A DNA stretch of 64,000 nt, taken from the NCBI RefSeq assembly GCF_000964685.1, contig NZ_LANS01000001.1, positions 496,001 through 560,000 on the forward strand, written 5' to 3'. This stretch comes from Anaplasma phagocytophilum str. Webster. GTDB taxonomy: Bacteria > Pseudomonadota > Alphaproteobacteria > Rickettsiales > Anaplasmataceae. Both the position numbers and the translations under genes were made by a program. Each line of letters begins with the position of its first letter. Positions within the stretch are counted from its first letter, which is position 1. This document shows, one piece after another, positions 45,587 to 55,733 of the stretch. The notes beneath the pieces were generated by a model. That model had not been told where the DNA came from. It ran no database searches and was given only the letters and a program-made list of their open reading frames with translations.

Positions 45587-45832
45587 TAAATTTGAAATCA
45601 TAACGCAGCACGAATTTCTCTGAAGATCTTTAGCGCAAATTACAGAGTATGTGATCTAATGTGGGTATAAACATACATTATTGCATTTTTGCCTGTAGCG
45701 GTTTTATAGTGCATGGGGTACAATCGTACGCTCAGAGGAGTGACAGTCTCATCAGGAAACGCTCTTACCAACCTGTTTTCTGGGGTATACCTCTACTGAG
45801 CCGAGGTGGTATCTTACAATCCGTGTACGGCT

Positions 45833-46705
45833 ATGACAGACGAACATAATAAACCCAATGTCGAAGATATTAAAATGTTCGCGGAGGTCTTGAGGTTTTA
45901 TCATGATAGCGGGGTAACACATACGCTAAACGATGACCTGCACCCAGATGATACTTTAAGTCCTGCAAATTTTGAAAAATCTCCCGTCGTACCTGACCGC
46001 GCAAAAACCCGTGAGTCTCAAGAGATCGTCCTGAATAAAACAAGTAACAAGAAGAGCTCTTCCAATGCCAATATGCTTCAATGGGTGGAAGAAGCAAGAA
46101 AGGCAGCTGCTAACTGTGTAGATTTGGCTGAGCTGAGAGCTGCTGTATGTGCATTTGAAGGATGTGAGATAAAAAAAGCAGCTGTGAACACCGTTTTCTC
46201 CGATGGTAACCCAAAATCTAAGATTATGTTGATAGGAGAAGCCCCTGGAAGTACGGAAGATAGAGAAGGTATACCATTTTGTGGAGCCAGTGGACAATTG
46301 CTTGATAAAATGTTTGCAGCCATTAATCTAAATCGCTCATCAAACATCTATATAAGTAATACTGTGTTCTGGCGCCCACCAGGCAATCGCAAACCCACAG
46401 ATTTTGAGCTAGAAGTGTGTAGACCATTTGTGGAGAAACACATATCGTTAGTGGATCCAGATGTAGTCGTAATGGTAGGTAGCACAGCGTGTTATTCACT
46501 GCTGCAAACGCCTGACAATATTTCACGACTCAGAGGAAAGTTCTATGAATATACAAATAGCTTCCTCTCCCGTTCCATAACTGCAATGGTCATATTTCAC
46601 CCGGCATATCTCCTGAGACAGCCTCAGCAAAAACGGCTTGCCTGGGAAGATTTGAAGATGTTGCGCGCCTATATCGAAACACACAAAATTCAGGTGAATA
46701 CCTAG
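45833..46705 (+). CDS. Family 4-like uracil-DNA glycosylase
   Basis: About 290 aa. UDG superfamily motif A is GEAPGSTEDREGIPFCGASG (about residues 138-157), with GQLLDKMF and ISNTVFWRPPGNRKP following, and motif B is FHPAYLLRQPQQKR near residue 262. Four Cys in the region (FEGCEIK, PFCGASG, EVCRPF, TACYSL) could form an Fe-S cluster, but I cannot assign them with certainty. The N-terminal 95 residues are variable and possibly disordered. ATG 45833 is preferred over GTG 45806, which lies in the spacer copied to 42.2 kb. Confidence 0.85.
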   Translation: MTDEHNKPNVEDIKMFAEVLRFYHDSGVTHTLNDDLHPDDTLSPANFEKSPVVPDRAKTRESQEIVLNKTSNKKSSSNANMLQWVEEARKAAANCVDLAELRAAVCAFEGCEIKKAAVNTVFSDGNPKSKIMLIGEAPGSTEDREGIPFCGASGQLLDKMFAAINLNRSSNIYISNTVFWRPPGNRKPTDFELEVCRPFVEKHISLVDPDVVVMVGSTACYSLLQTPDNISRLRGKFYEYTNSFLSRSITAMVIFHPAYLLRQPQQKRLAWEDLKMLRAYIETHKIQVNT

Positions 46706-47413
46706 AGTACTTGTAGGGCGTTTCTTGTTGTTAAATATGCACTTACAAATTTAAGCAACAAGTTGTACCTTATAATACGCTACTGTTAAGGAGTTTATTG
46801 CTATCTATGCGTAGAAATAAGACGAATACACATGCTTTGTTGCTAAAGACAGGGGACGGTCAAATGAAGGCATGGTCTCGTTAGCAACACGTTAAAATCT
46901 GATGATCGTTAATTACGCGCTGACCGACTTTATGACAGCTTGTACTTATCTGAAGCGTTTTAATGCACCGTGCAATACCCATGAAGTTTGCTTCCCTACA
47001 CAAGAAACTCACTTAAGATGCTCATATAGCTAATCTGATAACATGTTAAATCGTGTTGAAAGGCAAAACGCTGGATTTGAGTTAAGTAACCATAGCCATC
47101 TATAAAGCACACTATCTGTAGCAGTCCTTGAAACAGGAAACTCAAGAGTTGTACCCCTCATGCTTTACGCGCGTGTAGGAAAACAAGTTTCGATAACCTA
47201 TAGCACGAGAGCGTTGGACGGTTACTACTCCAGCGCCCTGATCACATATTTGTAGTGGGTTGCGATACAATATCACTCATGGAATCACTCTTCTAACTTA
47301 AGTGGGGTAGCACCGCAACAGTATTGTAGTTGATAAGATATTCCTGGAGTTACTCTCTATAATTTCGATCTTTAGCAAACCGCAGTTGCTACAGGATTTT
47401 TATTTGCGGGACA
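46706..47413. other. Gene-free spacer with one long inverted repeat
   Basis: About 700 bases with no supported gene. At 46838-46889, TGTTGCTAAAGAC and GTCT(CG)TTAGCAACA form a 13-pair stem with a 2-base bulge around a 24-base loop. Confidence 0.45.
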
Positions 47414-47689
47414 TTATACCTGCAAGTGGTCACGCGCACCTGTAACAACAAAAGCCTCTTCCATTTCCTGAATACTGCCTATAAAAACAGGAAATAATAC
47501 GTTATGCAAATACGTATTTTGGTTGCAGTACATCATCTGCATATCTCCATGACGGTAACTATGATAATTTGAAAAATCATCATAGAATAAGCTCGTAGTA
47601 TCTATATAATCTCCCATAGCATGTCCTCCATAGTTGCTTGATATAACATACTTGAGACCTCCTGCCTGACGCAATTTTGGCAACTTCAC
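47414..47689 (-). CDS. Small protein of unknown function, doubtful
   Basis: A 91-codon frame rich in Tyr, Asp, His and Met (TSLFYDDFSNYHSYRHGDMQ). No signal peptide, domain or good ribosome site is visible. It lies 69 bases downstream of the next small ORF on the same strand. It may be a fragment of a larger lost gene. Confidence 0.3.
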   Translation of the reverse strand: MKLPKLRQAGGLKYVISSNYGGHAMGDYIDTTSLFYDDFSNYHSYRHGDMQMMYCNQNTYLHNVLFPVFIGSIQEMEEAFVVTGARDHLQV

Positions 47690-47758
47690 TGCGGTATTTC
47701 AAGGTGCCCATGTACACTCGGAGTCACAATAGCTATTGGTAAAATACTTGATGCATAT

Positions 47759-47956
47759 TCATGCTTCGTGATTTCCCTCCTCTTTTCCGCTTTCGCTTGA
47801 TGCGATTTCCATCACCATAGGACTGACACTCTGCAAGCAATGATCATTTTCATCTTTTGTACGCGAAGATTGTCCGTCGTTTGACGATATATCATTATCT
47901 TTCTTCTTATGGTTTATGTTTTCAAAAAATGCACAAATTTCTCTCAAAATTTTCAT
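47759..47956 (-). CDS. Small hydrophilic protein of unknown function
   Basis: 65 aa from ATG 47956, chosen because GGAG stands 8-11 bases upstream; an upstream in-frame start would add six residues. A short helix (MKILREICAFFENI) is followed by a highly charged, probably disordered tail (HKKKDNDISSNDGQSS, then SGKEEGNHEA). A perfect palindrome lies about 60-85 bases upstream. It could be a short effector-like protein, but nothing proves expression. Confidence 0.4.
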   Translation of the reverse strand: MKILREICAFFENINHKKKDNDISSNDGQSSRTKDENDHCLQSVSPMVMEIASSESGKEEGNHEA

Positions 47957-48013
47957 AAGTAAATCTCCAATCAATTTTCCAACATTGTCAAAACTCTCCG
48001 CATATAGCTAATG

Positions 48014-48042
48014 TTCCGACATTTAATAAATAAGTGTCGGAA
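48014..48042. promoter_or_regulatory. Perfect 8-bp palindrome upstream of small ORF
   Basis: TTCCGACA and TGTCGGAA flank 13 AT-only-plus-G bases. Position before the minus-strand ORF start suggests an operator or a transcript-end hairpin for something read rightward. Confidence 0.5.
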
Positions 48043-48102
48043 TAGAAAAACTCTATTAGGATGTAGAAGCATTATTAAAATGCTCTTCCCTAAGCATGAA
48101 AC

Positions 48103-48131
48103 AATATATTAGTATTATATGCTAATATATT
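48103..48131. repeat. Perfect 10-bp AT-rich inverted repeat
   Basis: AATATATTAG and CTAATATATT around a 9-base loop, within the most AT-rich stretch of the window. Confidence 0.6.
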
Positions 48132-49184
48132 AATATTTAAGAACTAAAAAACTTGATGGATTTTAAAAATGCAAATCAGCATATTACATCACTGAAGACA
48201 CAAAATCGCCATAGGATGCACTTACCCATTCCGTCATAATATTTTCTCTAGTAAGCAAAGGCACTTTCTTCACTCTTTCTACTACAACACTTATAAATTT
48301 TACCTTACCTACAAACCGCAATGACTAAGAAATTGCTCTAATATCCGCAATTTCATAATTATAAATAATTTAATAGCAATAATGATATGTTATATCCTAT
48401 TCTTAATAATACATAGTCTTTCACTTGGTTATGATCGTGGCACTCAATCAAAAATAAATGCCGGTAAGATTTTACATATCTATCAAAGGACAATCATCCG
48501 GTTCATAACATACATATATGCGGTATTTTGTGAAAATGCGCTTACGTTACCGGCAAACTAATCTAATTATTAGGTAGCCCCCAGAGTGAATGTTATTCAT
48601 AAAGGACTAGTAACTTTTAGAAGAAGGATAGAAACTGCCAGCAATGCCTGCTCCAACGTCTATATTTCTATGTGAAAGTTCCCATAATGGCCAATCGCAC
48701 ACGCCTTGTTCAGTATGTATAAAAAATAGTGAGATGACCATTTTGCATGGTCAATCTTAATCAACATACAGAGCAGTACATGTATACACGAAGAACGCAT
48801 CATCAGTGCTACCGTATCCTCGTGGGGAAGCATAAGAGCATAAACTATATACTATGAGGTATTTGCAGCACCACAAATGGAAAAGGCTAAATAAGATAGC
48901 GGGGAGCCTAACTCTCTGTATGGCTATGTTAGACAAATGGAAAGGCAATTCAGTAGCATATATATAATACTCCAGCTCAAGATTCTAAAAAGGGAATGAC
49001 AGAAATGACATACAAACACTGTGTTATTACTGTATCGTTCTAGGTACTTGTATACATAATGGTGTAAGCCGCCATAAAAGGGTTATGAAACTCTCCTATG
49101 GGATTTGATCATGCTGCTACAGCATCTCCTTACTCTGTCTACAATGGAGCTTAAGAGCCTTAAAATCTATTCGTGCACTTAATG
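48132..49184. other. AT-rich gene-free region
   Basis: About 1 kb with many stops in all frames. A 63-codon minus frame at 48757-48948 is not supported. Together with the upstream part it forms one of the longest gene-poor stretches of the window. Confidence 0.4.
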
Positions 49185-51146
49185 CTACGTTTTGTGCTGA
49201 GAAAGTTTGTTTATCTGATTACGTATTTCCAGAGCTTTTTCGAATTCAAGATTCTCTGCATGCAGTAGCATTTCTTTTTGCAACTTTATTATGTCCTCTT
49301 CCGTAACTGCTGCACTCTTAGACTTACTGCCCTTTGTACCTTTTACGGTAATCCTATCCTTCAAACTTGTCGCAACAGATTTACTGATACTTTTTGGAGT
49401 TATACCGTGTGCTTTATTATAGGATTCTTGTACTGCTCTTCTACGATTTGTCTCATCTATAGCTGCTTTCATAGATTTAGTTACTCTATCTGCATATAGA
49501 ATAACTCGCCCATTCATATTTCTAGCTGCACGGCCTATAGTTTGCACTAATGAGGTTTCGGAACGCAAAAATCCTTCTTTATCAGCATCTAAAATACATA
49601 CCAACGCGCACTCCGGGATGTCTAACCCCTCACGCAAAAGGTTTACTCCTATAAGAACATCTATTTCTCCTGTGCGCAGTTGAGCAATTATGTCCATTCT
49701 CTCAAGGGTTTTAACATCAGAATGCAGATATGCAACCTTAATACCAATTTCCCGCATGTGCTCAGACAAATTTTCGGCCATCTTCTTGGTCAAAGCAGTC
49801 ACAAGCACTCTATATCCTTCGGAGATTGTGGCTTGGCTTTCGTTTACAACATCTGCTATCTGTCCTGAAGCCTTTTTTACTATACAAATTGGATCAACCA
49901 ACCCAGTGGGCCTTATTAACTGTTCAACTACAACACCGGAAGTTCTTTCTGTCTCGTATTTTCCAGGCGTTGCAGAAACGTACACTAATGTTGTCTTCCT
50001 ACTTTCCCACTCTTCAAAAGTGAGAGGACGATTATCTAGAGCAGACGGCAACCTAAACCCATGCGTTATCAGGTTTGCCTTTCTCACCCTATCGCCATTG
50101 TACATAGATCGTATTTGTGGGATTGTGATGTGACTTTCGTCAATGAACATCAACGAATCCACTGGTAGATAGTCTAAGAGTGTATTAGGGGGTTCGCCAG
50201 CAGCCTTACCACATAGATACCGGGAGTAGTTCTCTATGCCCTTGCAGGTGCCTGTTTCCTTCATCATTTCAATGTCAAATTTTGTGCGCTCTAATATTCT
50301 CTCTGCCTCTATTATCTTGTTATTCTTGCGATAGTTGATAACGCATTCTTGCAGTTCCTCTTCTATTCTTGACAAAGCCTGCATAAGTGTGGGACGAGGA
50401 GTGACATAGTGGCTATTGGGAAAAACTTTTACTTTCTCAAGATTGGCAACTGCTATTCCGAGATTGTTATCTACTTCCTGTATTGATTCTATAACATCCC
50501 CAAACATTGAAATACGCCATACATGGTCTTCGTGGTGTGATGGAAAAATGGTAACAATATCTCCCTTGACGCTAAAAGTTCCCCGCTCGCACTGTGAGCC
50601 ACTTTTGTATTGCAGTTCCACCAATTTCTCTTTCAACTGACACAGGTCTATCTGCATACCTACAGACAATGGGATTGTCATCTCTGAGTACAGTTCTGGG
50701 GAGCCTAAACCGTATATGCACGACACACTAGCTACAACTATAACATCTCTTCTTTCCAGTATTGACCTGGTTGCAGAATGCCGAAGCATATCTATTTTCT
50801 CGTTTATAAGGGCGTCTTTTTCGATATACACATCACTGTGCGGAATGTACGCCTCTGGCTGGTAGTAGTCATAGTAAGATACAAAATATTCAACTGCGTT
50901 ATTAGGGAAAAATATGCGCATTTCTTCATAAAGCTGCGCTGCAAGCGTTTTATTATGAGCAACTATTAGTGCGGGACATTGTCTTTTTTCTATGACAGAA
51001 GCCATAGTGAACGTTTTTCCAGAACCCGTTACTCCTAGCAATACCTGCTCCCGAACACCTCGCTCAATACCCTCAGACAACTTACGAATTGCTTCTGGCT
51101 GATCGCCTGCTGCATCAAACTCAGAAGTAATTTTAAAATGTCGCAT
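49185..51146 (-). CDS. uvrB: Excinuclease ABC subunit B
   Basis: A 653-aa nucleotide excision repair helicase. Walker A GVTGSGKT is at about residues 38-45, the beta-hairpin YYDYYQPEAYIPHSD near 95, the DEAD-like FIDESH near 345, and the helicase motif QTIGRAARNMNGRVILYAD near 535. The UVR domain sits at the C-terminus (LQKEMLLHAENLEFEKALEI). ATG 51146 (MRHFKITSEF) is preferred over an in-frame TTG at 51182. secD begins 64 bases away, divergently. Confidence 0.96.
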   Translation of the reverse strand: MRHFKITSEFDAAGDQPEAIRKLSEGIERGVREQVLLGVTGSGKTFTMASVIEKRQCPALIVAHNKTLAAQLYEEMRIFFPNNAVEYFVSYYDYYQPEAYIPHSDVYIEKDALINEKIDMLRHSATRSILERRDVIVVASVSCIYGLGSPELYSEMTIPLSVGMQIDLCQLKEKLVELQYKSGSQCERGTFSVKGDIVTIFPSHHEDHVWRISMFGDVIESIQEVDNNLGIAVANLEKVKVFPNSHYVTPRPTLMQALSRIEEELQECVINYRKNNKIIEAERILERTKFDIEMMKETGTCKGIENYSRYLCGKAAGEPPNTLLDYLPVDSLMFIDESHITIPQIRSMYNGDRVRKANLITHGFRLPSALDNRPLTFEEWESRKTTLVYVSATPGKYETERTSGVVVEQLIRPTGLVDPICIVKKASGQIADVVNESQATISEGYRVLVTALTKKMAENLSEHMREIGIKVAYLHSDVKTLERMDIIAQLRTGEIDVLIGVNLLREGLDIPECALVCILDADKEGFLRSETSLVQTIGRAARNMNGRVILYADRVTKSMKAAIDETNRRRAVQESYNKAHGITPKSISKSVATSLKDRITVKGTKGSKSKSAAVTEEDIIKLQKEMLLHAENLEFEKALEIRNQINKLSQHKT

Positions 51147-51210
51147 CAAATCACTATCCCGATTGTCCTGGATCGAATACAATGTACCTTATATTGTATA
51201 GTAGTGACAT

Positions 51211-52737
51211 ATGCAATTAGTAGGTAAGGCTGTAGCCACATTCTTGTTGTGTGCCCTCTCTATATACTTTGTGTTGCCCAATTTTGTGGACTCAAAGTTT
51301 TTTGTGTCTCAAAAGAAAGCCAATCTTGGATTAGATTTGCGGGGAGGCACGTATTTACTATTAGAAGTTGATTTTCAAGAATACCTCAAGGAGAGGTTGT
51401 ATGGCTTGAGCGATGAGCTTCAGGATTTTCTGCAGAGAGAAAAAATACCGTATGATAAGCTGTACGTGAAAAATCGAACAGTAGTTTTGCATCTTGGCGA
51501 TCCTGCAGATCTTGCTCGCGTGAAGGCATTTAACAAAAACGTGGACTTTACTGGCACATCACCGCACCTCCTGATTTCCTTCACAGAATCATATACAAAA
51601 TCCTTGCTCAAAGGGGTTATCGACGACTCTACAAATAACATACTACGCAGGCTGGATAAGTCTGGAACGAAAGAAATCACGATAAAGAGCCAGGGTGAGA
51701 ATAAAATATCACTACAGGTTCCAGGAGTGCACAATGTTGATAATATAAAGTCACTTATAGGTAAAACAGCTAAACTTACCTTTCACCTGCTAGAAGATGT
51801 TAAAAACCTAGCTGATATTAATCCTTTGACCACACGTCTGTTGTACGATGCATCAGGGAATGCTTTTCCTGTTATGAAGCGTGTGGAAATTAGTGGCGAT
51901 TCCCTGGTGGATGCAAGCGCCGGGCTCAACAGCGTAGGAAGAGCAGTTGTGTATTTTAAGTTTGATAGTGCTGCCACTAAAAAATTCGCCGACATTACCA
52001 AGCAACATGCAGGCAAACCATTTGCTGCTGTTTTGGATAATGTTGTCCTCACTGCCCCTGTGATACGGGAACCCATTCTCGGGGGAAATGGAGAGATCAC
52101 TGGTAGATTTGACTTGGAAACGGCTAAAGAGTTAGCCATTTTACTAAAGTCGGGAGCGCTTCCAGCCCCGTTGAACATTATTGAAGAAAGAGTTGTGGGT
52201 CCGAGTTTAGGAGCAAGATCTATAGAGAAAGGTCGGCTAGCGACAATATCGTCTATAGCTGTCGTTTCTATTTTCGTTATTATGTCTTACGGAGTACTAG
52301 GTCTTTTTGCTGTTATAGGTCTAGTTTTCAATATAGTGTTCGTCCTGCTGGCTATGACGTTTCTAGGCGCTACTCTAACCTTGCCTGGTATTGCAGGAAT
52401 TACTCTAACGGTGGGTATGTCCATTGATGCTAATGTTCTCATTTTTGAGAGAATTAGGGAAGAAATGCGTGCTTCTGGTAAGCTCAGGTTAGCTGTGGAG
52501 CGTGGCTTTAAGAATGCCATGTCGACTATTTTTGACTCTAACATGACGACACTGATAGTGGCGGTTATCATGCTGGTATCTGGGAGTACTTCAGTTCAGG
52601 GGTTTGCTGCGACCTTAGGCATTGGTATACTATGCTCTATGCTTTCGGCAGTAGTCTTAACTAAGGTTTTGATAGACGTTGGTGTGCGTATGGGCTTGGT
52701 AAGCAATTTAGGGTTAAGAATGAACAGTGGTTTTTAG
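51211..52737 (+). CDS. secD: Protein translocase subunit SecD
   Basis: A 508-aa RND-type membrane protein that uses the proton gradient to assist Sec export. An N-terminal membrane segment is followed by LGLDLRGGTYLLLEVD (the D1 motif), a large periplasmic P1 domain to about residue 330, and C-terminal membrane helices with the D4 motif GMSIDANVLIFERIREE. SecF is not adjacent. A 49-codon zinc-finger gene starts 12 bases after the stop, probably in the same transcript. Confidence 0.95.
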   Translation: MQLVGKAVATFLLCALSIYFVLPNFVDSKFFVSQKKANLGLDLRGGTYLLLEVDFQEYLKERLYGLSDELQDFLQREKIPYDKLYVKNRTVVLHLGDPADLARVKAFNKNVDFTGTSPHLLISFTESYTKSLLKGVIDDSTNNILRRLDKSGTKEITIKSQGENKISLQVPGVHNVDNIKSLIGKTAKLTFHLLEDVKNLADINPLTTRLLYDASGNAFPVMKRVEISGDSLVDASAGLNSVGRAVVYFKFDSAATKKFADITKQHAGKPFAAVLDNVVLTAPVIREPILGGNGEITGRFDLETAKELAILLKSGALPAPLNIIEERVVGPSLGARSIEKGRLATISSIAVVSIFVIMSYGVLGLFAVIGLVFNIVFVLLAMTFLGATLTLPGIAGITLTVGMSIDANVLIFERIREEMRASGKLRLAVERGFKNAMSTIFDSNMTTLIVAVIMLVSGSTSVQGFAATLGIGILCSMLSAVVLTKVLIDVGVRMGLVSNLGLRMNSGF

Positions 52738-52749
52738 AGGTTGCCATTG

Positions 52750-52899
52750 ATGAGTAGTGCTGAAGAAAAGGGAGAAAAAATATTATCGTGTAACGGGAAT
52801 AATAGTGATGATAATTTCTTCGGGCATCCCAAAGTATACCTCAAGGTTGCTCCTGATGAAGAACGTCCCTGTCCGTACTGTGGAAAAATACTAAAGTAA
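52750..52899 (+). CDS. CHCC zinc-finger protein (NDUFS6-like complex I accessory subunit)
   Basis: A 49-aa protein. The zinc pattern is LSCNGNN (Cys 14), GHPKVYL (His 26) and CPYCGKIL (Cys 41 and 44), exactly the zf-CHCC family that includes mitochondrial NDUFS6 and its alphaproteobacterial homologs, which bind NADH dehydrogenase. ATG 52750 follows AGAGGTTG. It directly follows secD. Confidence 0.85.
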   Translation: MSSAEEKGEKILSCNGNNSDDNFFGHPKVYLKVAPDEERPCPYCGKILK

Positions 52900-53600
52900 A
52901 ACCTGCTAATGTGCTTCACATTACATCTTTTATAGATGAAAGATAATCATGTGATATACGCCAGTGTAAGTAATATCACAGTGTAGAGGTGTGTATTTAG
53001 CTAAGGCTTCTCTAACGCGGGTGTGCTGCGTTACATTCACATATGGCGAACGCCATAACTTCACCGAAAAAAAGTTGTGTAGTCACTTTTAAATGTGAAA
53101 GTATAGTACATGGCTTTGCTCAGAGGAGCTGCTCCCATACAGTACAAAAGGGAATGTTTTATTATCCACCTTAAATTGGCACTTAATCTTTTAAATATAA
53201 CCGTAGCTAGAGATTAGATATGCATCTATATGTGACATCTAAGTTCAACATCAAATCCCTTTTAAAAACCTGTATCCGCATTGTGCGAGGCAGTGTTACA
53301 TGAGACTTATGAATTCTGACCATCGCGTACAGTCGTCTGTCCGGAGAGGTTAAGCTAATCGTGATGCAGTACGCCGAATAGTGCATGTCTTTCTAGATCA
53401 CTGCCGGAGGTAGCGTTTACGTATTAAAGATGAGGGAGTGAATAATATTACTGGTCTATAGCTGCTTGATTATGTGATGCACAAAGCAGAATCCTGGGAA
53501 AATAACAATTCACGGCGCTAGAAATGAGTGTACGCTTAGTGCTATGGCATGCAGGATATGCTGCTATGCGCAGGACTGCTCTCTCAACAGAGTATAAAAA
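52900..53600. other. Spacer with a possible decayed def remnant
   Basis: About 700 bases. At 53335-53400 the sequence AATCGTGATGCAGTAC and a nearby TTTCTAGAT match the peptide deformylase gene (45.4 kb) in the same order, with the bases between lost. Nothing else is recognised. Confidence 0.4.
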
Positions 53601-54060
53601 GTGTATGAACTCATCTAACGTAATCTAGACTGGCGTTTATCTCCATCATGATAAGTGCATAATATAACCGGACTATAGCCAGATATATCACAAACAGTAA
53701 CTTCCGTTCCAGTACATGGTGTTGGCTCACATAAAAATTATGCTTATAGATGGGGCAGTGCGGTATAGGGCTGCTAAGAGGAACTACCCTCTCTCGATAA
53801 AGTATGGAAAGTTTATGGACGCATCTACCATAATCTAGACTAGCGTTTATCTCTATTATGATAAGGACATGATACAACTGGACTATAGCCTAATATATCA
53901 CAAACAGTAACTTCCGTTCTAGTACATGGTTTTTACTCACATAAAAATTATGCTTATAGATGGGGCAGTGCGGTATAGGGCTGCCAAGGGGAACTGCTCT
54001 CTCGATAAAGTATGGAAAGTTTATGGACGCATCTACCATAATCTAGACTGGCGTTTATCT
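53585..54060. repeat. About 209-bp tandem repeat, 2-2.5 copies
   Basis: TAATCTAGACT(G/A)GCGTTTATCT recurs at 53621, 53831 and 54039 (spacing 210 and 208). Each unit also contains ATTATGCTTATAGATGGGGC and TAACTTCCGTTC. The 74-codon plus frame 53926-54150 begins inside the last unit; it is probably a by-product. Confidence 0.85.
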
Positions 54061-54351
54061 TCTAAATACGGTGTGGACGGGTATATAAACTGTATTACTC
54101 AATACTCTTGTCTAGGGCTCATGCTTGCGTACTTAACAGGCAAGCTTTGACGCAAAGCTAAGAACAGCACCGTTTATTAGAAAGTAACAGTCTTATTTAT
54201 AAAAGATAACGTAGTCTACTTTGTTAGCACCATAAGCACTATTACAAACAAATTCTTTTAGCGCAGCAGTCAGTGAGCCATGTATAGTAACACACTAACT
54301 GCTATCTTCGGTGATCCACGCTCCATCACACCAAAAAACTTTGAAAACTTT

Positions 54352-55448
54352 TCAGAAAGATACACGTGCGCCCAATTCTAACCCAACGTACTGTAATCCA
54401 AACCCCACACTCGTTTTCTCTCTAACGCTGTTGGTTGGGCTGATATCGTCAACCAACCGCTTTAGTGGCACATTATAGTACTCCGACCCTAAAACTTTCT
54501 GATATGAAGTACCTATATATGCCACAGCATTTGAGAGGAAACGGTAATTTAAACCAAGTTTGAGCTTGTATGAAAGTTGTAAATTGGCGTGCCCTTTTGT
54601 AATACCTATAACGCTTCCACCTATTCCGGCGCATGTGTAAGGTGAAATGTTGAGTTTAACCAACTCCATGCTAGGAAAGTCATAACACAAATTCAACGTA
54701 GCAGTGGTATTCCTTATGGCCATAATCTCTATCACTTCAGCACCCTCAACCGTCAAAGCAAGAGCTTTTGTGAAAAGAACGCTTTGCACAATCATCAGAT
54801 CCAGTAAATTAAAAAAATTATCGCTCCTATTTCTGGGAAAAGCCCCAACAACTTTCTTAGTTTTATTAACTCTCTTGAGTTCTTCTTCCTGCATTACCGA
54901 AAGTCTTCTCAGTTGATCATATCCTAGTTCTGCCACCATGTATTTTTCTATAGCGATAACATTTTCACGCGAAAGACTTCCGATTAAATCAATACGATCA
55001 TAGCCCCTCTGTAAAGACACCATCGCTTTGTGTTTTCCTAATACAAAGGGCATAGCACCACCTTTGCGGCCCTTATGTAACCCAGATTTTAGAATTTCGG
55101 ATCTTTCGTGTGTAAGATCAATTTCTAACCGTACAGCAGAGAATAAATATCCAGCACTCCCCCGAAAGTAGTGTTACCTCTCTGAAATCTTATCTCCGAA
55201 GCAACCTCTGGACCCCAATAGAAATTTGCAGAGTGCAATTCCTCTCTGTGCACTCGCTCATGAAAGGGAAACAGCCAACGCGTCTCTCCGCCATCATCGA
55301 TTTTAAAATTATGTACCTGGCTCACGGATAGTCCATATCCCAAGCCCACAAAAAAGCCTGACTTGTCATTATCTGCATGTGCAGATGTTACCGCTGTACC
55401 AAGTAGTACAAATATAACAACTATTCCCATGCCCAAAGGCCTAATCAT
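54352..55448 (-). pseudogene. Msp2/P44-family surface protein interrupted at a G tract
   Basis: Two frames form one gene. The first (55125-55448) has a signal peptide (MGIVVIFVLLGTAVTSAHAD) and the Msp2-type start FFVGLGYGLSVSQVHNF. The second (54352-55053, open further upstream) carries the rest, from RLEIDLTHERSEILKSG to LQYVGLELGARVSF. The frame is lost at five G residues (plus-strand C5 at 55159-55163). Six Gs would read FGGSAGYLFSAVRLEI, matching GSAGYGMGNTRIEVEI of the 61-kb paralog, and give one 365-aa protein. It could be a pseudogene, a phase-variable gene or a sequence error. Confidence 0.85.
55159..55163 (-). other. Homopolymer G5 at the frame break
   Basis: Addition of one G restores the reading frame of the surface protein gene. 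Five residues is short for strong slippage. Confidence 0.7.
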
Positions 55449-55733
55449 AAACTCCCCTCATTCCCGTAAAGATCGATAACACAATAGAAATATCTATCGC
55501 ATGACCGAAAAATTGGCTTGAGAGTCGTGCATTATACTTAAAAAAATATTTAAACTACGGAAAAATCAAAATTATATTATGATGCAATAGAGAACATTGC
55601 AGGATCTACGCCACAAAACGCAATTCCCACAAAACAGCTAACCCAAGCTTAGAGCTTAATACACAAAAATATAGGCAACTATGTGGCCAACCGCCGCCCA
55701 TAAGATGTCATACCACATCATACGCAAGACAAT

